From assembly GCF_018785315.1 (NCBI RefSeq), contig NZ_WQPN01000093.1, positions 1 through 57,297 of the forward strand: 57,297 nucleotides of DNA. The letters are read 5' to 3'. This document shows, piece by piece, positions 8,489 to 16,922 of the stretch. Position numbers and translations under genes: made by a program. The notes below the pieces were generated by a model. It had not been told where the DNA came from, made no database searches, and saw nothing but the letters and a program-made list of their open reading frames with translations. Position 1 is the stretch's first letter, and each line of letters starts with the position of its first letter. The stretch comes from Clostridium sp. MCC353. GTDB lineage: Bacteria; Bacillota; Clostridia; Lachnospirales; Lachnospiraceae.

Positions 8489-9409
8489 ATGAAAAACAAA
8501 AACACGGCGTCGAGGCCGAAAAAACAGTGGAAACTAAAGGATTTCAGGGGGCTTTTTTATATTTCGCCCTGGATTATCGGTTTTTTATGTCTGCAGCTCT
8601 ATCCATTTTTATCCTCTCTTTATTATTCATTTACCCAGTACAATGTATTGGGGGCGCCTAAGTTCATCGGGCTCAACAATTATATCAGGCTGTTTACCAT
8701 TGACCCTGATTTTAAAAAGTCCATATTGGTGACCCTGGAGTATGCGGCCATATCCGTTCCGGCAAAACTTTTGTTCGCATTGCTGATCGCCATTGTGCTG
8801 AATATGAAGCTGAAGGGGATTAACTTTTTCAGAACCGTCTATTATATCCCGTCCATTCTGGGCGGCAGCGTGGCGGTATCCGCGTTATGGCGGCTGATGT
8901 TCATGTCCGACGGCATTTTGAATAAGCTGCTGGCTTTGATCGGCCTTCCGGCCGTAAACTGGCTGGGGCAGGGGGGCACGGCCATGTTCACCATCTGTCT
9001 TTTGCAGGTGTGGCAGTTCGGTTCTTCCATGGTGCTGTTTTTGGCGGCGCTGAAACAGATTCCCATGGATCTGCACGAAGCGGCCAGCATCGACGGCGCG
9101 GGACGGGGCAAACGGTTTTTCTATATCACCCTGCCCATGATCACACCGATTATATTCTTTAACCTGATCATGCAGTCCATCAATGCCCTTCAGAATTTTA
9201 CCTCCGCGTTCGTCATCACCAACGGAGGACCGTTAAAATCCACATATCTGATCGGCATGAAATTATATACGGAAGGCTTCAGCAACTTTAAAATGGGATA
9301 CGCGTCCGCGATTTCCTGGGTGCTGTTTGCCATTGTACTGGTGTTCACCATGTTCATCTTTAAATCATCGGATGCATGGGTTTATTATGAAGATGGAGGT
9401 GACTTCTGA
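8489..9409 (+). CDS. carbohydrate ABC transporter permease (LplB/MalF type)
   Basis: A 306-residue inner-membrane permease with six predicted helices and the EAA loop LHEAASIDGAGRGKRFFYITLPMI split here across its core, which contacts the ATPase. The N-terminus is cytoplasmic and basic. The start was chosen because AAGGAGGA lies eight bases upstream; a longer in-frame start would run into the hairpin leader. The stop overlaps the next start as TGATG. It is the first gene of permease, permease, lyase and binding protein. No ATPase is present, which is typical of CUT1 systems that share an MsmX-like ATPase encoded elsewhere. Confidence 0.9.
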   Translation: MKNKNTASRPKKQWKLKDFRGLFYISPWIIGFLCLQLYPFLSSLYYSFTQYNVLGAPKFIGLNNYIRLFTIDPDFKKSILVTLEYAAISVPAKLLFALLIAIVLNMKLKGINFFRTVYYIPSILGGSVAVSALWRLMFMSDGILNKLLALIGLPAVNWLGQGGTAMFTICLLQVWQFGSSMVLFLAALKQIPMDLHEAASIDGAGRGKRFFYITLPMITPIIFFNLIMQSINALQNFTSAFVITNGGPLKSTYLIGMKLYTEGFSNFKMGYASAISWVLFAIVLVFTMFIFKSSDAWVYYEDGGDF

Positions 9410-10248
9410 TGAAACTGGAAAAAAAATATAATGTACCGGCCTATCTTTTGTTGGTTGCAATTGGGGTAGTTATTACGTTTCCTTTTATATGGATGATTTT
9501 TGCCTGTTTTAAGACGAATGCTGAAATCCTGGGCTCCACCAAACTGCTGCCTTCTTCTTATTCGTTTGACGCGTTTATCAAAGGCTGGAACGGCGTGGGA
9601 AATATCACGTTTGCCACGTATTTTAAAAATACGTTTCTCATGGTGGCGCCAACCGTGGCCCTCACCGTATTTTCCTGTTCCTTTGTGGCCTATGGATTTG
9701 CCAGATTTCGTTTTCCTTTTAAAAAATTATGTTTTGCGCTGATGATTTCCACACTGATGCTTCCTAACTCAGTGATTATCATACCGAGATATTTGATCTT
9801 TAATAAGCTGGGGCTTTTAAATACATACTGGCCGTTTTATCTGCCGGCGGCATTTGCCTGTTTTCCGTTCTTTATCTTTATGATCATTCAGTTTTTAAGG
9901 GGTGTTCCAAGAGAACTGGATGAGGCAGCCTATATAGACGGGTGTTCTTCCCTGCGGCTGTATTTTAGAATTCTGCTGCCTTTGATTAAACCGGCTTTAT
10001 TTTCGGCAGGGCTGTTTCAGTTTATGTGGACATGGAATGACTTTTTCAATACCCTGATCTATATCAGTTCGGTAAAGAAATTCCCGGTATCCCTGGGGCT
10101 TCGCGCGTCCCTTGACACCGCGTCGCAGGTACAGTGGGACAAGGTGATGTCCATGTCGTTAATCAGCATATTACCGCTGATTGTATTATTTTTCTTTGCG
10201 CAGAAGTATTTTGTAGAAGGAATCAGTACCACGGGATTAAAAGGCTAA
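9409..10248 (+). CDS. carbohydrate ABC transporter permease (LplC/MalG type)
   Basis: A 279-residue second permease of the heterodimer, with six helices and the EAA motif ELDEAAYIDGCSSLRLYF. The C-terminal YFVEGISTTGLKG is a hallmark of MalG/LplC-type subunits. Translation is coupled to the upstream permease by a 1-bp TGATG overlap. Together with the lipoprotein at 12759 it forms a CUT1 importer, probably for oligosaccharides released from pectin given the lyase-like neighbour. Confidence 0.92.
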   Translation: MKLEKKYNVPAYLLLVAIGVVITFPFIWMIFACFKTNAEILGSTKLLPSSYSFDAFIKGWNGVGNITFATYFKNTFLMVAPTVALTVFSCSFVAYGFARFRFPFKKLCFALMISTLMLPNSVIIIPRYLIFNKLGLLNTYWPFYLPAAFACFPFFIFMIIQFLRGVPRELDEAAYIDGCSSLRLYFRILLPLIKPALFSAGLFQFMWTWNDFFNTLIYISSVKKFPVSLGLRASLDTASQVQWDKVMSMSLISILPLIVLFFFAQKYFVEGISTTGLKG

Positions 10249-10302
10249 ATCATCTGCACCGTTACTAAAATCCCGCGCAGGCGGCAGAAAAGAGGAATAG
10301 AA

Positions 10303-12621
10303 ATGAAAAAAACGATCCATTTTGAAATTGTATCCAGATACCGCAAAGACCGTGAACCGGCAACCACTGCGGTGCCCTTTGGACAAGGAGAACTGAAGCC
10401 GGAAGAAATCCGGTTTCTGACAGTAAATGACGGAATGAAGCAATGCCAGGCCCAGTTTAAGGCCACGGCTTACTGGGGGGACGGTTCGGTGAAATGGCTC
10501 CTGATCCATTTTCTGGCTGATCTTCCGGAAAATAAGGAAACAGACTTTTACCTGGAATCATCAAAAGGCGGAATCGAGGCGGTACAGGAAAATACGGTGA
10601 GGATTTTGCAGGAAGGGGAGCACACGGTTCTGGATAACGGGGCTGTCCGTGTGGAACTGGCTGCGGCGGAAAGCTGCTGTATGTTTGAGAGGATTGTTAC
10701 GGCAGACCATATTTACGGAAAAGATGAGATCACAGGCCCTGTTCTGACGGACAAAGAGGGCCGGGAATATGTGATTGAACTGGATCACAAGGGGTGGGAG
10801 ATCATAGAGAGCGGCCCCGTGAGGGCTATGGTACGGGCCAGAGGGAAACACCGGGGAGCGGACCGCAGATGGTTTGACTTTTCCCTGATCCTGACTTTAT
10901 GGGCGGGAAAACCCTGGATGAATCTGGATTACCAGTTCATCAACTGTGAAGACGATCCCCATGCATCGATGCGCAAACAGATGGAGCTTAACAATGAACA
11001 GGCCGGGCTTAAATATGACAAGGACTATCCTTATGAGGAAATCCGATCCATCCGTCTGTCCATCCATCCGTCAGGGGAGAAAAATGGAGTGAAACACGGC
11101 ATTTACACGTCCAGTTTTAACTTCCATTCGGAAAAGGCCACGGAGAAGGAAATCCTGTCGGAAGTGATCACAGCCGATACCGTGGTGAATACCGCCAATG
11201 AGATGTTCCCGGAGGTGCTGTTCAGCATATTTACGGCGGATTGGAACAATGAAACATACGCCCTTGCCGCAGGAATTTACCAGGCCTACCAGAATTTCCC
11301 CAAGGCGCTGGAAACGTCGGGAGAGGGGATTGAGATCAATCTGCTGCCGGATACCGGGCATCCGCTGAAAGTGCCTCAGGGGGTGGCAAGAACTTCCAGA
11401 TGTTATCTCTATTTCCATGAGGTAGAATTAGATGACAGAATGCTGGTGGACAGGGCTCACCAGTTTGAAATGCCGGCTGTGCCGGTGCCGGATTCTTCCT
11501 GCTATATGGATTCGCGGGTGTTCGGGCAGTACGTGTCGGATCATTATCATTTTGCGACGGAGCGTTTTCTCTACCGGTATGTGGATTCCAGGGCAAAAGG
11601 GCTTGGAATGCTGAATTTCGGGGACGGGCCGGAATGGGAGTACATTAAACAGGGGCGTTCCAAAGGGGAACTGATCTGGATCAATAACGAATATGATATG
11701 CCTCATAATTTTATGATCATGCTGGCGAGAACCGGTGACCGGAGGTATTTCGATTATATGAAGGCAGCGGTGGAGCACTGGTACGATGTGGATCTCTGCC
11801 ATTACAGCAACCAGCCCAACAAGCAGGGGCTTCTGTATACACACAGCGTGGATCACATCAGCGGCCAGCCGGTGCCCAGCCACCAATGGGTGGAAGGGTT
11901 CCTGGACTATTATCACATGACAGGCAATCCAAATGGCCTGGAAGCGGCCAAATCCATCGGAGAAGGGCTTTTGGGACTGATGGAGCTGCCCATTTACCAT
12001 ACGACGGCTACGGTGGAGCCCAGGGAAATCGGCTGGGCCATGCGGACATTTGTGGCCCTTTATAAAGAAACGTATGAGGAAAGATGGCTGGATGCCTGCC
12101 GTCCCATCGTGGATGTTTACATAAAATGGGCGGAGGAACAGGGGACCTGGACCACGCCGTACCCGGATAATTATCTGGACCGGGTTCCGTTCATGATGCA
12201 CGTGGGAATTGTGGGGATGTACCAGTTTTATGAAATCTGCCCCACTGAGAAGGTGAGAACCACCATCGTCATGGTGATCGGGGATATCATCCGCCACTGC
12301 TATATCAAACGGGCGGACATGTTTTTCTGCAAACAGCACCCCTCTGTCCGTTTCCTGAATCTCAACGGCATGGTTTTAGAAAGCCTGGCTATCGCCTATG
12401 AACTGACTGGAAATACCGGATATATCGAAAAGGGGCTTGGCATGTTTTCCTGGATCACGGTGGAAAACCAGCCGCCGATTTATGATTTCTCAAAATATAA
12501 AGAGAATGAGTACACGGTGGTTTACAACTGCCCCGCCGGGCCAAAGCGGTGCGCTCAGACCCTGCTTCCGCTTCTGCATTATTACCGTTATGCATTTGAC
12601 CTGGGTTTTATTAAAAACTAA
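10303..12621 (+). CDS. YetA/PcRGLX-like exo-rhamnogalacturonan lyase family protein
   Basis: A 772-residue protein with no signal peptide, so it is probably cytoplasmic. The N-terminal region (VPFGQGEL...YWGDGSVKWLLIHF) matches the beta-barrel of the YetA/PcRGLX (PL26-like) family, and the C-terminal half is rich in Trp, Tyr and His as expected for an alpha-barrel catalytic domain. In Bacillus subtilis yetA lies beside the lpl ABC genes, the same context as here. The expected role is trimming imported unsaturated or intact rhamnogalacturonan oligosaccharides. Catalytic residues were not assigned and the activity is inferred from family and context. Confidence 0.75.
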   Translation: MKKTIHFEIVSRYRKDREPATTAVPFGQGELKPEEIRFLTVNDGMKQCQAQFKATAYWGDGSVKWLLIHFLADLPENKETDFYLESSKGGIEAVQENTVRILQEGEHTVLDNGAVRVELAAAESCCMFERIVTADHIYGKDEITGPVLTDKEGREYVIELDHKGWEIIESGPVRAMVRARGKHRGADRRWFDFSLILTLWAGKPWMNLDYQFINCEDDPHASMRKQMELNNEQAGLKYDKDYPYEEIRSIRLSIHPSGEKNGVKHGIYTSSFNFHSEKATEKEILSEVITADTVVNTANEMFPEVLFSIFTADWNNETYALAAGIYQAYQNFPKALETSGEGIEINLLPDTGHPLKVPQGVARTSRCYLYFHEVELDDRMLVDRAHQFEMPAVPVPDSSCYMDSRVFGQYVSDHYHFATERFLYRYVDSRAKGLGMLNFGDGPEWEYIKQGRSKGELIWINNEYDMPHNFMIMLARTGDRRYFDYMKAAVEHWYDVDLCHYSNQPNKQGLLYTHSVDHISGQPVPSHQWVEGFLDYYHMTGNPNGLEAAKSIGEGLLGLMELPIYHTTATVEPREIGWAMRTFVALYKETYEERWLDACRPIVDVYIKWAEEQGTWTTPYPDNYLDRVPFMMHVGIVGMYQFYEICPTEKVRTTIVMVIGDIIRHCYIKRADMFFCKQHPSVRFLNLNGMVLESLAIAYELTGNTGYIEKGLGMFSWITVENQPPIYDFSKYKENEYTVVYNCPAGPKRCAQTLLPLLHYYRYAFDLGFIKN

Positions 12622-12675
12622 GTAAGAAGTGATACCTTTTTGTGGTTTGAAGTCATATTGTGGAAATTTAAAACT

Positions 12676-12684
12676 TGTTATAAT
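12676..12684 (+). promoter_or_regulatory. extended -10 promoter of the binding-protein gene
   Basis: TGTTATAAT forms an extended -10 (TGn plus TATAAT) with a weak TATTGT 17 bp upstream. It would allow extra expression of the binding protein relative to the permeases, a common stoichiometry need. Confidence 0.5.
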
Positions 12685-12758
12685 GGCTTTATCAGAAATA
12701 ACCTGAATTGGTTACAGGAGAAGAAAGTTGCCGTTTGACGCGGCAGAAGGAGGCATTT

Positions 12759-14159
12759 ATGAGGAAAATGAAACAGTTGGCGGCTCTGTCCATCGCGGGG
12801 GTCATGGCAGTATCAGGGTTAACCGGATGTTCCGGTTCGCCGAAAGAGACGGAAGCGCCGGCCACGGCAGCGACAACAGCGGCCACAGAGGCACAGACGG
12901 AAAAAGCGGCAGATGGCGGCTCGGCATCGTCGGAAGCGGCGTCTGCTGAGGCGGCCGGAGAACCAATTACCCTGCGTTTTTCCTGGTGGGGAAATGACGA
13001 CAGACATGAGAGAACATTAAAAGTGATCGAAATGTATCAGGAGAAACATCCCAATATCACCATTGAGCCTGAATACAGAGGAAAATCCGAGCGTGAAAAG
13101 GTGGCTACGGAGTTAGGAAGCGGCACCTGTGCGGATATTGTACAGTTAAATCCGCCGTGGATGGGCGATTTTGTGGCTAATGGAGACTTTTTCGTGGATC
13201 TTGGCCAGTACGGTTTTGATATCGAAGGATTTGATAAAAACTTAATTAATGATTATTGTACGTATAACGGGACTTTAATCACCCTTCCCAGCGGCTTAAA
13301 CGCCAGAACCTATCTGATGAACAAGACAAAACTGGATGAAATGGGAATTCCCTGTGATATGGACACCAAATGGACCTGGGACGATGTGATCACCATTGGC
13401 AAAACTGTTCATGAGAAAAACGCGGACATGTATTTCTTGAATGCGGATAAAGTGGATCTTGTGGAATTTGTGATGCGTCCTTATATCATACAGAAAACAG
13501 GAAAATTCCTGATCGATGACAGCTATGAATTAGGCTTTGCAAAGGAAGACCTGAAAGAAGCGCTGGAGTACATTTCAAAATTATACACAGAAGGAGTGGT
13601 TCTTCCTGCATCGGAAGGAAATACCTTCCTGAATGCGGTTTGGACCAACCCGGACTGGATTAACGGCAACCTGACATCTGAATTGTCCTGGACTTCCCTG
13701 ATGGCCGGAGCCATTTCCGATTCCCAGGATACTTATGTAACGACAACGCTCCCGGTAAGAGCCGATGCGGTGGACACCTCCATTGTGGTAAAACCATCTC
13801 AGTTGTATGCGGTAGTTAAGACCAGCGAACATCCGGCGGAAGCAGCCGATTTCCTCAACTTCCTGTTAACCGATGAAGAAGCGGGCAAAGTGCTGGGCGA
13901 CAGCCGCGGAGTTCCTCCTTATAAGGCAGTGCAGGATGTATGCATGAGTGAAGGCATACTGGATGAGAAGATCATCATCGCTACACAGTTTGCCCAGGAA
14001 AATGCGGGATTATATGAGAACACGGCTTCTACCAACGCGGAGATCACCGCTGTGCTGCAGGATGCGGTGGAAACAGTTTCTTATGATGCGTCCAAGGTGG
14101 ATCAGGCTGTGGATCAGGCGATGGTTTTGATTGAGGATATTTTATCTACGCTGAAATAA
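12759..14159 (+). CDS. sugar ABC transporter substrate-binding lipoprotein
   Basis: A 466-residue extracellular solute-binding protein of family 1 (CUT1). The signal peptide ends in the lipobox LTGC with Cys24 lipidated, followed by an Ala/Thr/Glu-rich linker to about residue 70 and then the mature fold beginning ITLRFSWWGNDDRHERT. The start follows AAGGAGG; an upstream in-frame start would bury the signal peptide. It delivers substrate to the two permeases at 8489-10248. Placement after the lyase and behind its own promoter suggests a substrate of pectin origin. Confidence 0.92.
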   Translation: MRKMKQLAALSIAGVMAVSGLTGCSGSPKETEAPATAATTAATEAQTEKAADGGSASSEAASAEAAGEPITLRFSWWGNDDRHERTLKVIEMYQEKHPNITIEPEYRGKSEREKVATELGSGTCADIVQLNPPWMGDFVANGDFFVDLGQYGFDIEGFDKNLINDYCTYNGTLITLPSGLNARTYLMNKTKLDEMGIPCDMDTKWTWDDVITIGKTVHEKNADMYFLNADKVDLVEFVMRPYIIQKTGKFLIDDSYELGFAKEDLKEALEYISKLYTEGVVLPASEGNTFLNAVWTNPDWINGNLTSELSWTSLMAGAISDSQDTYVTTTLPVRADAVDTSIVVKPSQLYAVVKTSEHPAEAADFLNFLLTDEEAGKVLGDSRGVPPYKAVQDVCMSEGILDEKIIIATQFAQENAGLYENTASTNAEITAVLQDAVETVSYDASKVDQAVDQAMVLIEDILSTLK

Positions 14160-14189
14160 ACTGGCTTTTTAAATTTTATCAGAAGTAAC

Positions 14190-14282
14190 GCCGGGAAGAA
14201 GCCGCCGCTTTGCGGCCTGCCCTGGGTCTGGCCGTCTGCACCAAACCCAGGGCAGGCCGCAAAGTAGCGGCTTCTTCCCGGC
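14190..14282. repeat. 38-bp inverted repeat, terminator-like
   Basis: Arms 14190-14227 and 14245-14282 are complementary over 38 nt with two mismatches and a 17-nt loop. It lies 30 bp after the binding-protein stop, so it can end that operon. It is far longer than a usual intrinsic terminator and lacks a T-run, so a mobile hairpin origin is also possible. Confidence 0.8.
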
Positions 14283-14364
14283 TGGGGGATGGCTGGGCTG
14301 GGAGGGATATGGTATAATGGCGGTGGGACATTTTTATGTGAGTGACGTGGGGGTTAACAGTAAA

Positions 14365-14396
14365 GCGTGAAGGCATTTTTGAAAATGCCTTCACGC
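14365..14396. terminator. 15-bp perfect hairpin
   Basis: GCGTGAAGGCATTTT and its exact complement are separated by 2 nt. The hairpin lies upstream of the UlaG-like gene and runs straight into the 14-bp direct repeats. It may be a terminator or attenuator. Confidence 0.65.
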
Positions 14397-14436
14397 CTGA
14401 GGTAACACGTCTGAGGTAACACGCCTGAGGTTAATC
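14395..14436 (+). repeat. 14-bp direct repeats before the UlaG-like gene
   Basis: Three adjacent units, GCCTGAGGTAACAC, GTCTGAGGTAACAC and GCCTGAGGTTAATC, followed by a degenerate fourth (GTGGTTGAGGTAAA) that abuts the AGGAGG ribosome binding site. The arrangement suggests an operator array or local duplication. Confidence 0.75.
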
Positions 14437-14468
14437 GTGGTTGAGGTAAAAGGAGGCAGGATTGGACT

Positions 14469-15392
14469 ATGAAGTATGTATGGTATAAAAAAGGTGCGGA
14501 GCTGTTAAAGGAATTTGAAATGACCCAGGTGCCGGAACACATGGCAGCATACTGGTATATCGGCCAGATGGGAATGGTGGTGAAGGGGGCTGGGCTCACT
14601 CTTTGTTTTGATCCGGTATTGAATGATCTTCGCCGTCCGGACGGCACGAGCCGCAGGAATTATGAGGCTCCGTTTGGAGGAAGCGAGTGGAAAGGGCCGG
14701 ATTATGTGATCTGTTCCCATGATCATGCGGATCACATTAATTTGGAGACGCTTTTGCCGCTTCATCAGGCAAATCCATCTTTGCGTTTTATTGTTCCGGC
14801 TCCGGCGGTGAGGACGTTGACTGACGGGGGGATCGTCCAGGAAGCTGTGGTGGGAGCGAAAGCGGGGGAGGAAATTGTGCTGGGAAATGGCGCGGTTCTC
14901 TATCCGGTGGCAGCAGCTCACGAAACTTATGAAACAGATGAACATGGGAACCAGAAGAGCCTGGGATATGTGCTGAATTTAGATGGAATCAGCGTGTACC
15001 ATGCCGGGGATACCATGGTTACTGGACAGCTGATTGAGGATTTGAAACGGTTTTCTCCCCTTGATTTGGCCTGTATTCCGATTAACGGAGTGGATACGGA
15101 ACGCCATGAACGCGGGATTATAGGAAATATGGACTGCCGGGACGGGGCTTATTTTGTATGGAAGATCGGAGCGGATCTGACGGTGCCCATGCATTATGAT
15201 ATGGTTATGGGAAATTTGGAAGATCCCCTGATCTTTGCCCGCTATATGCAGGAAATGTATCCGGGGAAAAAGTACCGGATTATGCAGTTGGGGGAGAGAG
15301 GGTATCTGGCTAAGCAGCAGAAGGAAAGCTGCGGAAGGGAACCCGCCGGAGAAAGAAAATTTGGGCATCAGGTTGTTTCCCGGATGTTATGA
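14469..15392 (+). CDS. MBL-fold metallo-hydrolase, UlaG-like
   Basis: A 307-residue metallo-beta-lactamase-fold protein. The metal motif is CSHDHADH, as in UlaG (L-ascorbate-6-phosphate lactonase), with further ligands at HAGDT and PMHYD. Cytoplasmic, no signal peptide. UlaG-type enzymes open lactones of sugar acids, so a lactonase feeding the aldarate pathway downstream is plausible: glucarolactone or galactarolactone would have to be hydrolysed before dehydration. That substrate is inferred only from the neighbours. The AGGAGG site is about 13 bp from the start, longer than usual. Confidence 0.8.
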   Translation: MKYVWYKKGAELLKEFEMTQVPEHMAAYWYIGQMGMVVKGAGLTLCFDPVLNDLRRPDGTSRRNYEAPFGGSEWKGPDYVICSHDHADHINLETLLPLHQANPSLRFIVPAPAVRTLTDGGIVQEAVVGAKAGEEIVLGNGAVLYPVAAAHETYETDEHGNQKSLGYVLNLDGISVYHAGDTMVTGQLIEDLKRFSPLDLACIPINGVDTERHERGIIGNMDCRDGAYFVWKIGADLTVPMHYDMVMGNLEDPLIFARYMQEMYPGKKYRIMQLGERGYLAKQQKESCGREPAGERKFGHQVVSRML

Positions 15393-15588
15393 TATAAATT
15401 GACGGGAATAGGCGCTTCCGGGAAAATGCATGAAGCAAATGCCGGATTGCGGAAAGAAATTGTGGAATGTTTTTTCTGACAGGGAAAAACGATGAGTGGA
15501 TTTCTTGTTTTTTATTGGAGTAATAAGGGCATACGGTTGTAAATGAAAAAGAAAATTTCGGAATGAAACGAATATGAAAACTGTAGAA

Positions 15589-15623
15589 ACGGATAATGTT
15601 TCAGAAAATGAAATATTATCCGT
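15589..15623 (+). terminator. 14-bp hairpin after the UlaG-like gene
   Basis: ACGGATAATGTTTC pairs with GAAATATTATCCGT (one mismatch) around a 7-nt loop and is followed by TTTGC. It lies 200 bp after the UlaG-like stop and just before the garR promoter, so it could be a terminator or an operator. The rest of the 405-bp gap (15393-15797) shows only AT-rich sequence and the promoter below. Confidence 0.5.
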
Positions 15624-15663
15624 TTTGCATAGAAAAACAATGTGAGTTTGGCGAAAACGCCGA

Positions 15664-15692
15664 TTGTATTTCCGGGCCGTCCAACCTATAAT
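15664..15692 (+). promoter_or_regulatory. garR promoter
   Basis: TTGTAT at 15664-15669 and TATAAT at 15687-15692 with a 17-bp spacer, about 105 bp before the garR start, leaving a leader of roughly 100 nt. Confidence 0.65.
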
Positions 15693-15797
15693 CAGGTCAT
15701 GAGATGGAGCTTGGGGCTGATAAACGATCAGTTCCGGGCCTCATGATAGAAACCAAACAACCAGTTATTCGAACGATTGAAAGGAAGAGGTATTAAG

Positions 15798-16682
15798 ATG
15801 AAAGTTGGATTTATCGGTTTAGGAATCATGGGAAAACCTATGAGCAAGAATTTAATCAAAGCAGGATACGAATTAGTAGTTTGTGATTTCAATAAAGATG
15901 CAGTTGCAGATGTTGTTGCATGTGGCGCAGCCGCAGCAGAGAATGGTAAATCAGTAGCAGAACAGTGTGACGTAGTTATCACAATGGTTCCAAACTCCCC
16001 ACACGTAAGAGCAGCCGTTTTAGGTGAGAACGGTGTGGCTGACGGCGCAAAACCTGGCACAGTTGTTATCGATATGAGCTCTATCGACCCAACCGAAAGC
16101 AAAGCAATCGGCGCTGAATTAGCTAAAAAAGGCATCGAGATGATGGACGCTCCTGTATCCGGCGGAGAGCCAAAGGCAATCGACGGAACCTTATCTGTAA
16201 TGGTAGGCGGAAAGAAAGAATTATTTGATAAATACTATGATTTATTAATGGTTATGGCTGGCTCCGTAGTATATGTTGGCGAATTAGGTTCAGGAAACGT
16301 TGCTAAGTTAGCAAACCAGATCGTAGTTGCTGTTAATATCGCTGCTGTATCTGAAGCTTTGACATTTGCTAAAAAAGCAGGCACAGATCCTGAATTAGTA
16401 TATCAGGCAATCAGAGGCGGTTTAGCTGGTTCCACAGTTATGGATGCAAAGGCTCCTATGATGCTGAGCAGAAACTTCAAACCTGGATTCCGTATCGAAC
16501 TTCATATCAAAGACCTTAACAACGCATTAAATGCAGCTCATGCAATCAGCTCCCCAGTGCCGTTAACAGGACAGTTAATGGAAATTATGCAGGGATTAAA
16601 GGCTGACGGCTACGAGAAAGAAGATCATTCCAGCATCGTTAAATATTACGAGAAAATCGCTAATACAACCGTTGAGTCATAA
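15798..16682 (+). CDS. garR: tartronate semialdehyde reductase
   Basis: A 294-residue 2-hydroxy-3-oxopropionate reductase of the beta-hydroxyacid dehydrogenase family. It has the Rossmann motif GLGIMG (7-12), the substrate-binding segment DAPVSGGEPKAIDGTL (117-132) and the catalytic Lys170 in GNVAKLANQ. It reduces tartronate semialdehyde to D-glycerate with NAD(P)H. The start follows AGGAAGAGG; an in-frame ATG 21 bp upstream has no good site. Codons are A/T-ending (TTA, GCA, GTT), unlike the GC-richer neighbours, which suggests high expression. With the DapA-like gene and garK it forms the lower aldarate pathway. Confidence 0.93.
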   Translation: MKVGFIGLGIMGKPMSKNLIKAGYELVVCDFNKDAVADVVACGAAAAENGKSVAEQCDVVITMVPNSPHVRAAVLGENGVADGAKPGTVVIDMSSIDPTESKAIGAELAKKGIEMMDAPVSGGEPKAIDGTLSVMVGGKKELFDKYYDLLMVMAGSVVYVGELGSGNVAKLANQIVVAVNIAAVSEALTFAKKAGTDPELVYQAIRGGLAGSTVMDAKAPMMLSRNFKPGFRIELHIKDLNNALNAAHAISSPVPLTGQLMEIMQGLKADGYEKEDHSSIVKYYEKIANTTVES

Positions 16683-16685
16683 TTG

Positions 16686-16919
16686 ATTTAAATGCCGCTT
16701 ACGCGGCGGAATGAGAGGAAAAGGGGAAAGAGAAAACCGCTCTTTCCCCCAAGAGTTTGAGCATCCGCCCAAACTCCTCTCCATATTTAAATGCCGCTTA
16801 CGCGGCGGAATGAGAGGAAAAGGGGAAAGAAAAAACCGTTCTTTCCCCCTAAGAGTTTGAGCATCCGCCCAAACTCCTCTCCATATTTAAATGCCGCTTA
16901 CGCGGCGGAATGAGAGGAA
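16686..16919 (+). repeat. 100-bp tandem repeat, 2.35 copies, structured leader
   Basis: Copy 1 (16686-16784, 99 bp), copy 2 (16785-16884, 100 bp) and a partial third copy (16885-16919) fill the whole garR to DapA-like gap. Each full unit can fold a GCCGC-TTAC-GCGGC hairpin, a GGGGAAAG hairpin, a GAGTTTG/CAAACTC hairpin and an outer GAGAGGA/TCCTCTC stem. Copy 2 differs from copy 1 by a compensatory pair change in the second hairpin. The partial copy supplies the ribosome binding site GAGAGGAAG of the next gene. Confidence 0.92.
16723..16749 (+). other. hairpin A of repeat copy 1 (G-C closing pair)
   Basis: GGGGAAAGAG pairs with CTCTTTCCCC around the loop AAAACCG. In copy 2 (16822-16848) the loop is identical, but the closing pair is A-T (GGGGAAAGAA/TTCTTTCCCC). 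This two-sided change supports RNA base pairing. Confidence 0.8.
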
Positions 16920-16922
16920 GAT

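Noticed and set aside
11428-12339. 303-codon minus-strand frame
   Set aside because: Antisense to the YetA-like gene; His/Pro/Arg-rich translation typical of a reverse shadow.
16686-16919. CRISPR array
   Set aside because: The repeat unit is about 100 bp, tandem with no unique spacers, and there are no cas genes.
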